Source: Bradyrhizobium nivariense
GTDB taxonomy: Bacteria > Pseudomonadota > Alphaproteobacteria > Rhizobiales > Xanthobacteraceae
Direction of reading: 5' to 3'
DNA: 64,000 bases
NCBI RefSeq assembly: GCF_029846715.1
Contig: NZ_JARVWW010000023.1
Location: 62,001-126,000, forward strand
Shown: positions 54,096 through 62,453 of the stretch, piece after piece
How the letters are laid out: each line of letters opens with the position of its first letter
Position numbering within the stretch: position 1 is the first letter of the stretch
Position numbers and translations under genes: made by a program
The notes under the pieces: model-generated
Databases searched by the model: none
What the model was told of the DNA's origin: nothing
The model's input: the letters and a program-made list of their open reading frames with translations, nothing else

Positions 54096-54395
54096 TCAGG
54101 CCCGCTTCTTCGGCTTCGACTTCTGTTCCATGTAGGAGCGCAGCACAGCATTCATGCGCCGCTGATAACCCTCGCCATCGCGCTTGAAGAAATCCAGCAC
54201 ATCCTCGTCGACTCGGATGGAGATTGCTTTTTTCTTCGGCGGCATCACCAGCACGGCGTCTGACCAGTCAATATCGATCGGCACCGCATCCGGATCGTTG
54301 GCGACGGCCTCGGCGATATCTTCATCGGTCAATGCGTCAACGCGAGCCCAGTCAGTCTTTCCCTTCCTCGGGAAGTCCCTTGAAACGATTGTAAT
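54096..54395 (-). CDS. brnA: BrnA-type antitoxin
   Basis: Up to 99 residues. Core: KGKTDWARVDALTDEDIAEA, then KKKAISIRVDEDVLDFFKRD and GYQRRMNAVLRSYMEQKSK, a ribbon-helix-helix type DNA-binding end. The start is unclear: no ATG or GTG is available. An ATT at 54395, overlapping brnT, keeps all conserved residues; a TTG at 54332 would remove the conserved TDWARVD part. It neutralises BrnT and represses the operon in known systems. Confidence 0.85.
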   Translation of the reverse strand: MTIVSRDFPRKGKTDWARVDALTDEDIAEAVANDPDAVPIDIDWSDAVLVMPPKKKAISIRVDEDVLDFFKRDGEGYQRRMNAVLRSYMEQKSKPKKRA

Positions 54396-54678
54396 ATTTC
54401 TGTCGTTCGTCTTCCCGCGCGCGCCGGACCGAGATGAACCGGCAGATAGTCCCGCGGATCGCGCAGGCGACCGCGACTTCCCGCCCGTCGATGTAACCGA
54501 AGATTTGGTACCTGACTTCGTCATTGCGATCCGACCGGCGGATGAAGGTGTAGCCGTCGAGAATTCCGCGCGCATCCTCGAAGTCGATTCCGTGAATTCG
54601 CAGGTTGGTCGCACGCTTTTTCGGATCCCATCCGAAGTCGTGAATGCCTGCGAATAGCAACTGCAAGTCCTCCGTCAT
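54352..54678 (-). CDS. brnT: BrnT-type ribonuclease toxin
   Basis: 108 residues: FGWDPKKRATNLRIHGIDFE (the conserved WDxxKxxxNxxxHGIxF start of BrnT), DARGILDGYTFIRRSDRNDE, VRYQIFGYIDGREVAVACAI and RFISVRRAREDERQKYYNRF with the RRA(R/N)xxE motif. It is a RelE-fold RNase. It is the first gene of the operon, with a consensus promoter about 90 bp upstream. Confidence 0.93.
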   Translation of the reverse strand: MTEDLQLLFAGIHDFGWDPKKRATNLRIHGIDFEDARGILDGYTFIRRSDRNDEVRYQIFGYIDGREVAVACAIRGTICRFISVRRAREDERQKYYNRFKGLPEEGKD

Positions 54679-55008
54679 GGCAAATCATCCAAATGACACT
54701 GCATTTTGCCGCGCATGAGGTTTGCTATGACGTCTGAAGCCGTAGCCGCGACTTCATCGTACGCGTGTATATACAAACGTAATCGTTGTATGTCAACGAT
54801 CTCAGTCCCGCTGGGACAGGTCGAAACTGTTTGCTCCATCGACGGGCAGTCTAGGAAGTCCGGGGGGTCTGTTTCGCAGGAGATTTCCTGCCCTGTGCAT
54901 AGGTCGAATAACCCGGATAACCCGTCTAAACCTGACTTTTGCCCACCCCGCACCTATATCCGTAACCCTTCGCCCGACTCATGCTGATTCGCGCTAGACT
55001 CAGAGCCC
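54679..55008. other. Intergenic region between brnTA and dnaG
   Basis: 330 bases between divergent genes. It holds the brnTA promoter (54768-54796). No clear dnaG promoter could be picked. No other gene is supported. Confidence 0.5.
54768..54796 (-). promoter_or_regulatory. Consensus promoter and operator of brnTA
   Basis: Minus strand TTGACA (54791-54796), 17-base spacer, TATATA (54768-54773). The spacer is made up almost wholly of a near-palindrome, ATACAAACG-TAAT-CGTTGTAT (54771-54791), overlapping both boxes. This is the expected place for BrnA or BrnTA binding in autorepression. Confidence 0.75.
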
Positions 55009-57036
55009 ATGCGCTTCACGCCCCAATTCCTCGACGAGCTGCGTGCCCGGCTTTCGGTCTCCGAAGTCGTGGGCAAGCGCGTCAAGCTGAAGAAGGCGGG
55101 GCGGGAGTGGAAGGGGCTGTCGCCGTTCCAGCAGGAGAAGACGCCATCCTTCTACGTCAACGACCAGAAGGGCTTTTACCACGACTTCTCCTCCGGCAAG
55201 CACGGCGACATCATCAGCTTCATGATGGAGACCGACGGCCTGCCGTTCGCGGAGGCCGTGGAGCGGCTCGCCAATATGGCGGGCCTGCCGCTGCCGGCGG
55301 TGACGCCGGATGCGGCGCGTCAGGAGCAGCGGCGCCGCTCGCTGCATGACGTCATGGATCTCGCGGCGAAGTTTTTCGCGGAGACGCTGGCCTCGCGTGT
55401 CGGCGCCAAGGCGCGCGGCTATCTCGCCGACCGCGCGATCTCGCCGGCGACGCAATTGCAGTTTCGGCTGGGCTATGCCTCACCCGATCGCTTTGCGCTG
55501 AAGGAGCATCTCGGCAAGCTCGGCGTCTCCGTCGACGACATGGTCGAGACCGGCATGCTGGTGGCCGGCAACGACATCCCGGTGCCCTATGACCGCTTCC
55601 GCGACCGCGTGATGTTTCCGATCACGGATCTGCGCGGCCGCGTCATCGCCTTCGGCGGGCGCGCGCTGGAGAAGGACGTTCCGGCCAAATACCTGAATTC
55701 GCCGGAGACGCCGCTCTTCCACAAGGGCGACAATCTCTACAACCACCAGACCGCGCGGAAGGCCACCCATGACGGCAGCGCCCTGGTCGTGGTCGAAGGC
55801 TATGTCGACGTCATCGCCATGGTCACTGCGGGCTTTGCCGGCAGCGTGGCGCCGCTCGGCACCGCGCTCACCGAAAACCAGCTCGCGCTGCTCTGGAAGA
55901 TGGCGGACGAGCCGATCCTCTGCTTCGACGGCGACCGCGCCGGCCAGAAGGCGGCTTATCGTGCCGCGGACCTTGCCTTGCCCTTCCTCGCGCCCGGCAA
56001 GAGCCTGCGCTTCGCGCTGCTGCCGGAAGGGCAGGACCCCGACGATCTCGTGCGCTCCGGTGGCCGTGGCGCGATCGAGGAGGTGATCGCGGCGGCGCGT
56101 CCGCTTGCCGAGATGATCTGGTCGCGCGAGCTCGAGGGCGGCAATTTCGCCACGCCCGAGCGCCGCGCCGCGCTGGAGGCGCGCATCAAGGAGCTCGCGG
56201 GCGGCATCCGCGACGAGGTGGTGCGGCGCTATTATCGGCAGGATCTTGCCGAGCGGCTCCAGCGCGCCTTTGCCCCCGAAGGCGGACGCGGCGGCTTTGG
56301 CGGCCGTGGCAATTTCCGCCCCGGCTCCGCCGGCCGCCAGTTCCAGCCCCGGGTTGCGGGAGGCGCGAATCGATTCGGCGGCCAGGGATTTGGCGGCCAG
56401 GGATTTGGTGGCGGCCGCCGCGGCCCGCCCGGTCCCATCCAGCTGCCCTCCGGGCCCTACCAGGCGGCGAGCGCCCAGCTCGCGGCAAGCCCGATCATGC
56501 GCGGCCAGCGCAGCGCCATCTCGCGCCGGGAGGCCCTGATCCTGCAAATCCTGATCAACCATCCCTGGCTGCTGCACGATCACCTCGAGGAGGTCGCCGC
56601 CCTGGAGCTCGCCCATCCCGAGGTCCATAAGCTCCGGGCCGGTATCATCGCCGCCTTCGCCAACGACCATCACCACTCGCCGGACCCCGGCGAGCAGGCC
56701 GAGAAGATGCGCGGCGACCTCGAGAAGGGCGGATTTTTGCAGGCTCTTCAAAGGGTTGAAGGCGGCATCACGACCGCGGCGGTGTGGGGCGCCCGTGAGG
56801 GCGCGGCACGGGACGACGTTCTCTCCACCTGGCATCAGCTGGTTGCCTTGCATCGCCAGTACCATTCACTACTTAGAGAGCTGAAAGACGCCGAGCTGGC
56901 CTTGGGGGAGGATCCCAGCGAGGCCAATATGGCGTGGCTCCGCGACGTCAAGGCTCGGATAGGCGAAGTCGACGGCACCGAGGCCCTGATCGAGGGTTTT
57001 GGCGAGCTGTCGGGCCGGTTCCAGAAGAGCGTGTGA
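55009..57036 (+). CDS. dnaG: DNA primase
   Basis: 675 residues. An N-terminal CHC2-like domain (RLSVSEVVGKRVKLKKAGRE) is followed by the TOPRIM catalytic core (VVVEGYVDVIAMVTAGFAGS, later ILCFDGDRAGQKAAYRAADL) and the C-terminal helicase-binding region. A Gly/Phe/Arg-rich linker (FGGQGFGGQGFGGGRRG) lies near residues 425-485. The zinc-ligand positions read GLSPFQQEKTPSF and FYHDFSSGKHGD, so the usual C-x2-H-x(n)-C-x2-C set is not seen. It makes RNA primers at the fork. It is followed by rpoD, the classical macromolecular synthesis order. Confidence 0.97.
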   Translation: MRFTPQFLDELRARLSVSEVVGKRVKLKKAGREWKGLSPFQQEKTPSFYVNDQKGFYHDFSSGKHGDIISFMMETDGLPFAEAVERLANMAGLPLPAVTPDAARQEQRRRSLHDVMDLAAKFFAETLASRVGAKARGYLADRAISPATQLQFRLGYASPDRFALKEHLGKLGVSVDDMVETGMLVAGNDIPVPYDRFRDRVMFPITDLRGRVIAFGGRALEKDVPAKYLNSPETPLFHKGDNLYNHQTARKATHDGSALVVVEGYVDVIAMVTAGFAGSVAPLGTALTENQLALLWKMADEPILCFDGDRAGQKAAYRAADLALPFLAPGKSLRFALLPEGQDPDDLVRSGGRGAIEEVIAAARPLAEMIWSRELEGGNFATPERRAALEARIKELAGGIRDEVVRRYYRQDLAERLQRAFAPEGGRGGFGGRGNFRPGSAGRQFQPRVAGGANRFGGQGFGGQGFGGGRRGPPGPIQLPSGPYQAASAQLAASPIMRGQRSAISRREALILQILINHPWLLHDHLEEVAALELAHPEVHKLRAGIIAAFANDHHHSPDPGEQAEKMRGDLEKGGFLQALQRVEGGITTAAVWGAREGAARDDVLSTWHQLVALHRQYHSLLRELKDAELALGEDPSEANMAWLRDVKARIGEVDGTEALIEGFGELSGRFQKSV

Positions 57037-57411
57037 TGAAAGAATCATGCGGACGGCCGGGGCCGCAACCGCTAAAAGACTCGCCAAATCCGAGGTTTGG
57101 CGACAAAAACAGGGTTAATCGAGGCTTAACGGTATTGTAGCACTTTGGCCACCAGGCGGCCGCAGGCAGAACAGACGCGTCAGGAATGAATCCGCGCAAT
57201 CGCTGTTGGCACTACACCTGCATCCGCCGCGACAAAGAGGCTCACGAAGCGTTAGGCAAATCCGGCGAGAGAAAGGTCGGGGTGGCGACAAGATGTTCGC
57301 GCCGCCCTTTCCGTGTCGCGATCTGACGAAGCGAGAGCGTCGAGCAACAGGTTCAAGTGATTTCACGCGGGCGCGGCGAACGTCTGTGTGAAACGCGTTT
57401 AGGAGCAATGG
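57037..57411. other. dnaG-rpoD intergenic region
   Basis: 375 bases. A hairpin CGCCAAA-N7-TTTGGCG lies at 57082-57102 without a T run downstream. The rest should contain the rpoD promoters; no unambiguous boxes were chosen. TAGGAG precedes the rpoD ATG by two to five bases. No gene is supported. Confidence 0.5.
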
Positions 57412-59562
57412 ATGGCCACCAAGGCAAAGACGCTGCAGGCGAAGGACAAGGAAAAAGACGACAAGGCAGCGGACGCGCCGGAGAAGGACTCCCAGGACGC
57501 GCCCTCGCCGTTGCTCGATCTGTCCGACGCGGCCGTGAAGAAGATGATCAAGCAGGCCAAGAAGCGCGGCTTCGTGACCTTCGATCAGCTCAACGAAGTT
57601 TTGCCGTCCGACCAGACCTCGCCCGAGCAGATCGAGGACATCATGTCGATGCTCTCGGACATGGGCATCAACGTCACCGAAGCCGACGATAGCGAAGGCG
57701 AGGAGGACAAGGACGAGGCCGGCGAGGACGAGACCGACAACGAGCTCGTCGAAGTCACCCAGAAGGCCGTCACCGAGGTCAAGAAGAGCGAGCCGGGCGA
57801 GCGCACCGACGATCCCGTGCGCATGTATCTGCGCGAGATGGGCACCGTCGAGCTGCTGTCGCGCGAAGGTGAAATCGCGATTGCGAAGCGCATCGAGGCT
57901 GGCCGCGAGGCGATGATCGCGGGCCTCTGCGAAAGCCCGCTGACCTTCCAGGCCATCATCATCTGGCGCGACGAGCTCAACGAGGGCAAGATTTTCCTTC
58001 GCGACATCATCGATCTCGAAGCCACCTATGCCGGCCCCGACGCCAAGGCCGGCATGAACAATGCGATGATCGCCGGTCCCAATGGTGAGAGCGGTGAAGC
58101 GCCGGCCGAAGGCGGCCAGGCCACCGGCGTCGCACCCGCGCATGTGGCGCCGCCCGCCGCACCACCGTCGCCGACCCCGTTCCGCGCCGCGCCTGCGCCC
58201 GGCAATGCGGGCGAAGCCGCGAAGGATCCTGCGGAGTCCGCCGCCGAAGCCGACATGGACGAGGACGACGAGTTCGAGAACCAGATGTCGCTCGCGGCGA
58301 TCGAGGCCGAGCTCAAGCCGAAGGTCGTCGAGATCTTCGACAAGATCGCCGACAGCTACAAGAAGCTGCGCAAGCTTCAGGAACAGGACATCCAGAACCA
58401 GCTCGAGAGCACCTCGCACGGGCCCTCGCTCTCGCCGCACCAGGAGCGCAAATACCGCAAGCTCAAGGACGAGATCATCGTCGAGGTGAAGTCGCTGCGC
58501 CTGAACCAGGCGCGTATCGACAGCCTGGTCGAGCAGCTCTACGACATCAACAAGCGCCTCGTCTCGCATGAGGGCCGCCTGATGCGCCTTGCCGACAGCC
58601 ACGGCGTCGCGCGCGAGGACTTCTTGCGCAACTACACCGGCTCGGAGCTCGATCCGCGCTGGCTCAACCGTGTCTCGAAGCTTTCGGCCAAGGGCTGGAA
58701 GAACTTCGTCCATCACGAGAAGGACCGCATCAAGGACCTCCGCCACGAGGTGCATCAGTTAGCTGCGCTGACCGGCCTCGAGATCATCGAGTTCCGCAAG
58801 ATCGTGCACTCGGTGCAGAAGGGCGAGCGCGAAGCACGCCAGGCCAAGAAGGAGATGGTGGAAGCCAACCTCCGTCTCGTGATCTCGATCGCCAAGAAAT
58901 ACACCAACCGCGGCCTGCAGTTCCTCGACCTGATCCAGGAAGGCAACATCGGCCTGATGAAGGCGGTCGACAAGTTCGAGTACCGCCGCGGCTACAAGTT
59001 CTCGACCTACGCCACGTGGTGGATCCGGCAGGCGATCACCCGCTCGATCGCCGACCAGGCACGCACCATCCGCATTCCCGTGCACATGATCGAGACGATC
59101 AACAAGATCGTGCGCACCTCGCGCCAGATGCTCAACGAGATCGGCCGCGAGCCGACCCCGGAAGAGCTCGCCGAGAAGCTCGGCATGCCGCTCGAGAAGG
59201 TCCGCAAGGTCCTCAAGATCGCCAAGGAGCCGCTGTCGCTCGAAACCCCCGTCGGTGACGAAGAGGATTCGCACCTCGGCGATTTCATCGAGGACAAGAA
59301 CGCGATCCTCCCGATCGACGCCGCGATCCAGTCCAACCTGCGCGAGACCACGACGCGCGTGCTGGCTTCGCTCACCCCGCGCGAAGAGCGCGTCCTGCGC
59401 ATGCGCTTCGGCATCGGCATGAACACCGACCACACGCTGGAAGAAGTCGGCCAGCAGTTCTCGGTGACCCGAGAACGTATTCGTCAGATCGAGGCGAAGG
59501 CGCTGCGGAAGCTGAAGCATCCGTCGAGATCAAGGAAGCTGCGGAGCTTTTTGGATAACTAA
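57412..59562 (+). CDS. rpoD: RNA polymerase primary sigma factor RpoD (sigma-70)
   Basis: 716 residues. Region 1.1 is followed by 1.2 (DDPVRMYLREMGTVELLSRE), an Ala/Pro-rich non-conserved region near 220-275, region 2 (ANLRLVISIAKKYTNRGLQF, FSTYATWWIRQAITRSIADQ), region 3 (EIGREPTPEELAEKLGMPLE) and region 4 (VTRERIRQIEAKALRKLKHP). It directs transcription of housekeeping genes. The last 123 bases are repeated at 61482-61604, after an inserted two-gene cassette, so the present 3' end was probably supplied by an incoming element. Confidence 0.98.
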   Translation: MATKAKTLQAKDKEKDDKAADAPEKDSQDAPSPLLDLSDAAVKKMIKQAKKRGFVTFDQLNEVLPSDQTSPEQIEDIMSMLSDMGINVTEADDSEGEEDKDEAGEDETDNELVEVTQKAVTEVKKSEPGERTDDPVRMYLREMGTVELLSREGEIAIAKRIEAGREAMIAGLCESPLTFQAIIIWRDELNEGKIFLRDIIDLEATYAGPDAKAGMNNAMIAGPNGESGEAPAEGGQATGVAPAHVAPPAAPPSPTPFRAAPAPGNAGEAAKDPAESAAEADMDEDDEFENQMSLAAIEAELKPKVVEIFDKIADSYKKLRKLQEQDIQNQLESTSHGPSLSPHQERKYRKLKDEIIVEVKSLRLNQARIDSLVEQLYDINKRLVSHEGRLMRLADSHGVAREDFLRNYTGSELDPRWLNRVSKLSAKGWKNFVHHEKDRIKDLRHEVHQLAALTGLEIIEFRKIVHSVQKGEREARQAKKEMVEANLRLVISIAKKYTNRGLQFLDLIQEGNIGLMKAVDKFEYRRGYKFSTYATWWIRQAITRSIADQARTIRIPVHMIETINKIVRTSRQMLNEIGREPTPEELAEKLGMPLEKVRKVLKIAKEPLSLETPVGDEEDSHLGDFIEDKNAILPIDAAIQSNLRETTTRVLASLTPREERVLRMRFGIGMNTDHTLEEVGQQFSVTRERIRQIEAKALRKLKHPSRSRKLRSFLDN
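59440..59562 (+). repeat. Direct repeat L: 3' end of rpoD (junction of the insertion)
   Basis: 123 bases from GAAGAAGTCGGCCAGCAGTT to the TAA stop. They match 61482-61604 at all but a handful of third-codon positions, plus the stop (TAA against TAG). It is the in-frame end of the working rpoD gene. Confidence 0.92.
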
Positions 59563-59783
59563 TCTGGGCCTTATCCCAGACTTGGCTTGAGGATAAGGCA
59601 CCAGAGAGGGCCATTTAGTTCCAGCTGAGCTGGACTGAAGGCTCTGGTTTTTCCAAGATGGGCAAGCTTCGCTTCGAGAGCCTGCCGGAGATCTAGGGCG
59701 TATCCGGCCGTGAGCACGCCTGTCCGAACAGTTGGCTTGAAGAGTAGCCGCTAACAAGATTAGAATTGCATATGCTGGTAGGC

Positions 59784-60422
59784 ATGCCCAAACTTCGCGA
59801 CGACTGGCACGAGGAGCGCATAGAAGGCGCCGTGTCTGATCTATATTTTTCTGCAGATGTTGAAACTGACGGTCCAATTCCTGGACCGTATTCAATTTTG
59901 TCGTTCGCTATCGTTTATGCAGGTTCTTTCGACGGGCGAAAGTTCAAACGGCCACAGAACTATGACCAAATCTTTTATCGTGAGCTAAGGCCGATCTCTG
60001 ATTTGTTTCAGAAAGAGGCCCTCGAAGTAAACGGGCTTGATCGTGCTCGTTTATGTGTTGAGGGGATGGCCCCTGAGCAGGCTATGACTGAGGCTTTTAA
60101 CTGGATAACTAAGAACGCGAATGGAGCGAGACCTGTTCTCGTCGCGTATCCGCTAAGTTTTGATTGGACTTGGTTGTATTGGTATTTTGTACAGTTTTGC
60201 CAAGCCGGCTCCCCGTTTGACTATTCCCGCTGTTTTGACATCAAGACCGCGCTTGCCGTTAAGGCTGGGATACCAATATCGCAGGCAGGCCGCTCAAAGC
60301 TCGATCCATCATTGTCGTCCCAACGGCAGCACACGCATCATGCGATCGATGACGCGATAGAGCAGGCCGAGATTTTCGCAAATATATTTGAGTGGCAGGG
60401 TGTTCATGAGCGAGCTCGCTAG
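59784..60422 (+). CDS. DEDDh-type 3'-5' exonuclease (RNase T/DnaQ-like)
   Basis: 212 residues from ATG 59784 (another ATG at 59772 is possible). The DEDDh motifs are complete: SDLYFSADVETDGPIPGPYS (Asp25, Glu27), YPLSFDWTWLYWYF (Asp127) and THHAIDDAIEQAEIF (His185 and Asp190). The fold is that of the RNase T/DnaQ superfamily, which removes nucleotides from 3' ends of RNA or DNA. It lies in an AT-richer cassette between copies of the rpoD 3' end. The next gene overlaps its last 17 bases, implying coupled synthesis and joint action. Substrate unknown. Confidence 0.85.
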   Translation: MPKLRDDWHEERIEGAVSDLYFSADVETDGPIPGPYSILSFAIVYAGSFDGRKFKRPQNYDQIFYRELRPISDLFQKEALEVNGLDRARLCVEGMAPEQAMTEAFNWITKNANGARPVLVAYPLSFDWTWLYWYFVQFCQAGSPFDYSRCFDIKTALAVKAGIPISQAGRSKLDPSLSSQRQHTHHAIDDAIEQAEIFANIFEWQGVHERAR

Positions 60423-61422
60423 GCGTCGTGAATTCTCGTCTAATACCCTTTCCACGCTTCGCAATGAATTTGCTGGTGCGGCGAAATTTGCCGTAGAGAA
60501 AGCCTGTGTCTATGCAACTGGTTCGTTCGGACGTTGCGAGGCAAGCGAATTCAGCGATTTAGATCTTTTCATCGCAGGGAAGAGCGAGAGAGTTGCACGC
60601 GCCGACGGCTCTGGCGAAGATTTCGGCCAAAGAAACCTTCTTAATCACCTCGATGAAATTTGCGTACAAGCCGAACTAATAGAGCGCTCCCGAAAGATGG
60701 GGTTCCCTGAATTTTCCTTGGATGGAAGATATCTCGATCATCATTCGGTGTACGAGTTTACCAGCACTCTTGGAACAGAGAAGGATGACATCGCAAATAC
60801 GTTCACTGCTCGTCTTCTCCTGTTGTTGGAGAGTAAGCCGTTAGTGGAAGACGGCGTCTACGACGAAATTGTGCAAAGTGTAGTTGGCAGCTACTGGAGA
60901 GATTATCAGGGCCATCAAGCAGAATTCATGCCTGCATTCTTGGCGAACGACATCCTCCGGATATGGAGGACGTTCTGTGTAAATTATGAAGCTCGGACAA
61001 AGCGCGAGCCCGAAGACAAGAAGGCCAGCGGCAAACTCAAGAACTATAAATTGAAGCACAGTAGATTGATGACGTGCTATTCAGCCCTGCTGTATCTGTT
61101 GGCGGTCTACAACGCGCGAAAATCAGTCTCTCCGGCGGACGCTCTCGAGATGATTAAGCTCACGCCGACCGAAAGACTAGAGTGGCTTCGAAGCCAAACG
61201 GAATTAAAGGATGCTGCGGACACAATCACGAGGCTTCTAGATCAATACGATCTTTTCCTGGAAGCCACCAACAGTAAGGAGAGTGAATTGATCCAACGGT
61301 TTATGGACAAGGATGCGAGCCACTCCCATATGAAGGCTGCATCAGAATTTGGCGACACGATGTTTGAGGCGTTGGCCAAGATCGGCAACGGCAGCCGATT
61401 CTTCAGGTTGCTGGTAGTCTGA
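60406..61422 (+). CDS. Pol-beta superfamily nucleotidyltransferase domain protein
   Basis: 338 residues from MSELARRREFSSNTL, with AGGG seven bases upstream inside the previous gene. The nucleotidyltransferase signature is YATGSFGRCEASEFSDLDLF (Gly39-Ser40, Asp51, Asp53). The remainder is helical: LRIWRTFCVNYEARTKREPE and SGKLKNYKLKHSRLMTCYSA suggest a GlnD/DUF294-like C-terminal helical region that could recognise RNA or protein. It overlaps the exonuclease gene by 17 bases. The pair opposes 3' addition and 3' removal. It could be a defence, toxin or RNA-repair module; nothing proves which. Confidence 0.8.
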   Translation: MSELARRREFSSNTLSTLRNEFAGAAKFAVEKACVYATGSFGRCEASEFSDLDLFIAGKSERVARADGSGEDFGQRNLLNHLDEICVQAELIERSRKMGFPEFSLDGRYLDHHSVYEFTSTLGTEKDDIANTFTARLLLLLESKPLVEDGVYDEIVQSVVGSYWRDYQGHQAEFMPAFLANDILRIWRTFCVNYEARTKREPEDKKASGKLKNYKLKHSRLMTCYSALLYLLAVYNARKSVSPADALEMIKLTPTERLEWLRSQTELKDAADTITRLLDQYDLFLEATNSKESELIQRFMDKDASHSHMKAASEFGDTMFEALAKIGNGSRFFRLLVV

Positions 61423-61481
61423 TTATCTGGACCTAAGTGTCGTGGTCGCGAGCCGACTCCGAAGAGCTACACCGCCCATGC

Positions 61482-61604
61482 GAAGAAGTCGGCCAGCAGT
61501 TCTCGGTGACCCGCGAACGCATTCGTCAGATCGAAGCGAAGGCACTGCGGAAGCTGAAGCATCCGTCAAGGTCGCGGAAGCTGCGGAGCTTTTTGGACAA
61601 TTAG
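61482..61604 (+). repeat. Direct repeat R: displaced original 3' end of rpoD
   Basis: The same 41 codons (EEVGQQFSVTRERIRQIEAK, then ALRKLKHPSRSRKLRSFLDN) ending in TAG, without any upstream rpoD sequence. Differences to the left copy are almost all synonymous. The rho-independent terminator that follows (61641) fits the former end of rpoD. Confidence 0.92.
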
Positions 61605-61640
61605 TTCAAGCGCCACCACTTGGCGGTCTGTTGAGGCAAG

Positions 61641-61668
61641 AACGGCGGGCGAAAGCCCGCCGTTTTCG
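61641..61668 (+). terminator. Rho-independent terminator, probably ancestral to rpoD
   Basis: AACGGCGGGC-GAAA-GCCCGCCGTT followed by TTCGTT. It lies 37 bases after the stop of the displaced rpoD end. Confidence 0.85.
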
Positions 61669-61817
61669 TTCGTGCCGACTTATCGGCAGCGTTCAGCCAA
61701 AGAGTCTCATCAGCTTTTCTATCGGAATATACTTCCGACGAGAAAGGCGCATCGATCCTGGAATTCCGGGTGGATGGCTCCAGCCTCGACGTGGCACAGA
61801 TCGACATCTATGCTTCG

Positions 61818-62198
61818 ATGATGCCGGCCCACCTCACCGTCTGGTACAACACCCGCTGCCCCGTCTGCGATGCCGGCATCGACTGGCAGCGCAACAAGCT
61901 GTTGGCGTTGGTGCGGGCGGGCACGATCGAATTCAGGGATATCAACGAGCAGCCCGACGCGCTGGCGCACTTTGGCGCCACGCTCGACGACATCAGGCGC
62001 CGCCTGCACGCGACCGATGCGGCCGGCCTGCTCATCGTCGGCGCGGATGTCGCGATTGCGCTATGGAGGCTGACGCCGGGGGAGGGGTGGCTTGCGGCGC
62101 TGTTCGGCAATCGCGTGGCGCTGCCGTTCACCCGGTTCTTCTATGACCGGTTTGCCGACCTGCTGTTTGCCTGGAATAAGCGGAGCGGGCGCTGGTGA
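61818..62198 (+). CDS. DCC family thiol-disulfide oxidoreductase (DUF393)
   Basis: 126 residues from MMPAHLTVWYNTRCPVCDAG. The DCC motif with the redox pair CPVC is at residues 14-17. Later LLIVGADVAIALWRLTPGEG and the hydrophobic FYDRFADLLFAWNKRSGRW match the family. An upstream ATG at 61770 would add 16 residues. Ribosome sites are weak at both. Function is presumed thiol exchange; partners are unknown. Confidence 0.85.
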   Translation: MMPAHLTVWYNTRCPVCDAGIDWQRNKLLALVRAGTIEFRDINEQPDALAHFGATLDDIRRRLHATDAAGLLIVGADVAIALWRLTPGEGWLAALFGNRVALPFTRFFYDRFADLLFAWNKRSGRW

Positions 62199-62216
62199 GC
62201 GCCTGCCTGGATCGAC

Positions 62217-62453
62217 CTATTTCTTCTTCGCCCCGACCCGCTCGAGGTTCTTGATCTCCAGCGCCGGGCGGCCGGATTTTTCGGCGATCTCGCGGTCCTG
62301 CTCCATGATAAAGGCGCGCGCGGGCTCGTCGCCGTCGAGGCCGCCGAGCAATTCCGCGGGCACGCGCCGGTTGGAGCGTTGGGAGCCGTCTTCATAGAAG
62401 ACGTTAAAAAAGGCGAATTCGCCCTTGGGATTGGTTCCAGGTTTTTTGGCCAT
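62217..62453 (-). CDS. Conserved small hypothetical protein, 78 aa
   Basis: MAKKPGTNPKGEFAFFNVFY followed by EDGSQRSNRRVPAELLGGLD and EQDREIAEKSGRPALEIKNL, ending KKK. It looks like a small basic soluble protein, and a similar one is widely present in Bradyrhizobium from memory. Converges with the DCC gene. Confidence 0.72.
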   Translation of the reverse strand: MAKKPGTNPKGEFAFFNVFYEDGSQRSNRRVPAELLGGLDGDEPARAFIMEQDREIAEKSGRPALEIKNLERVGAKKK

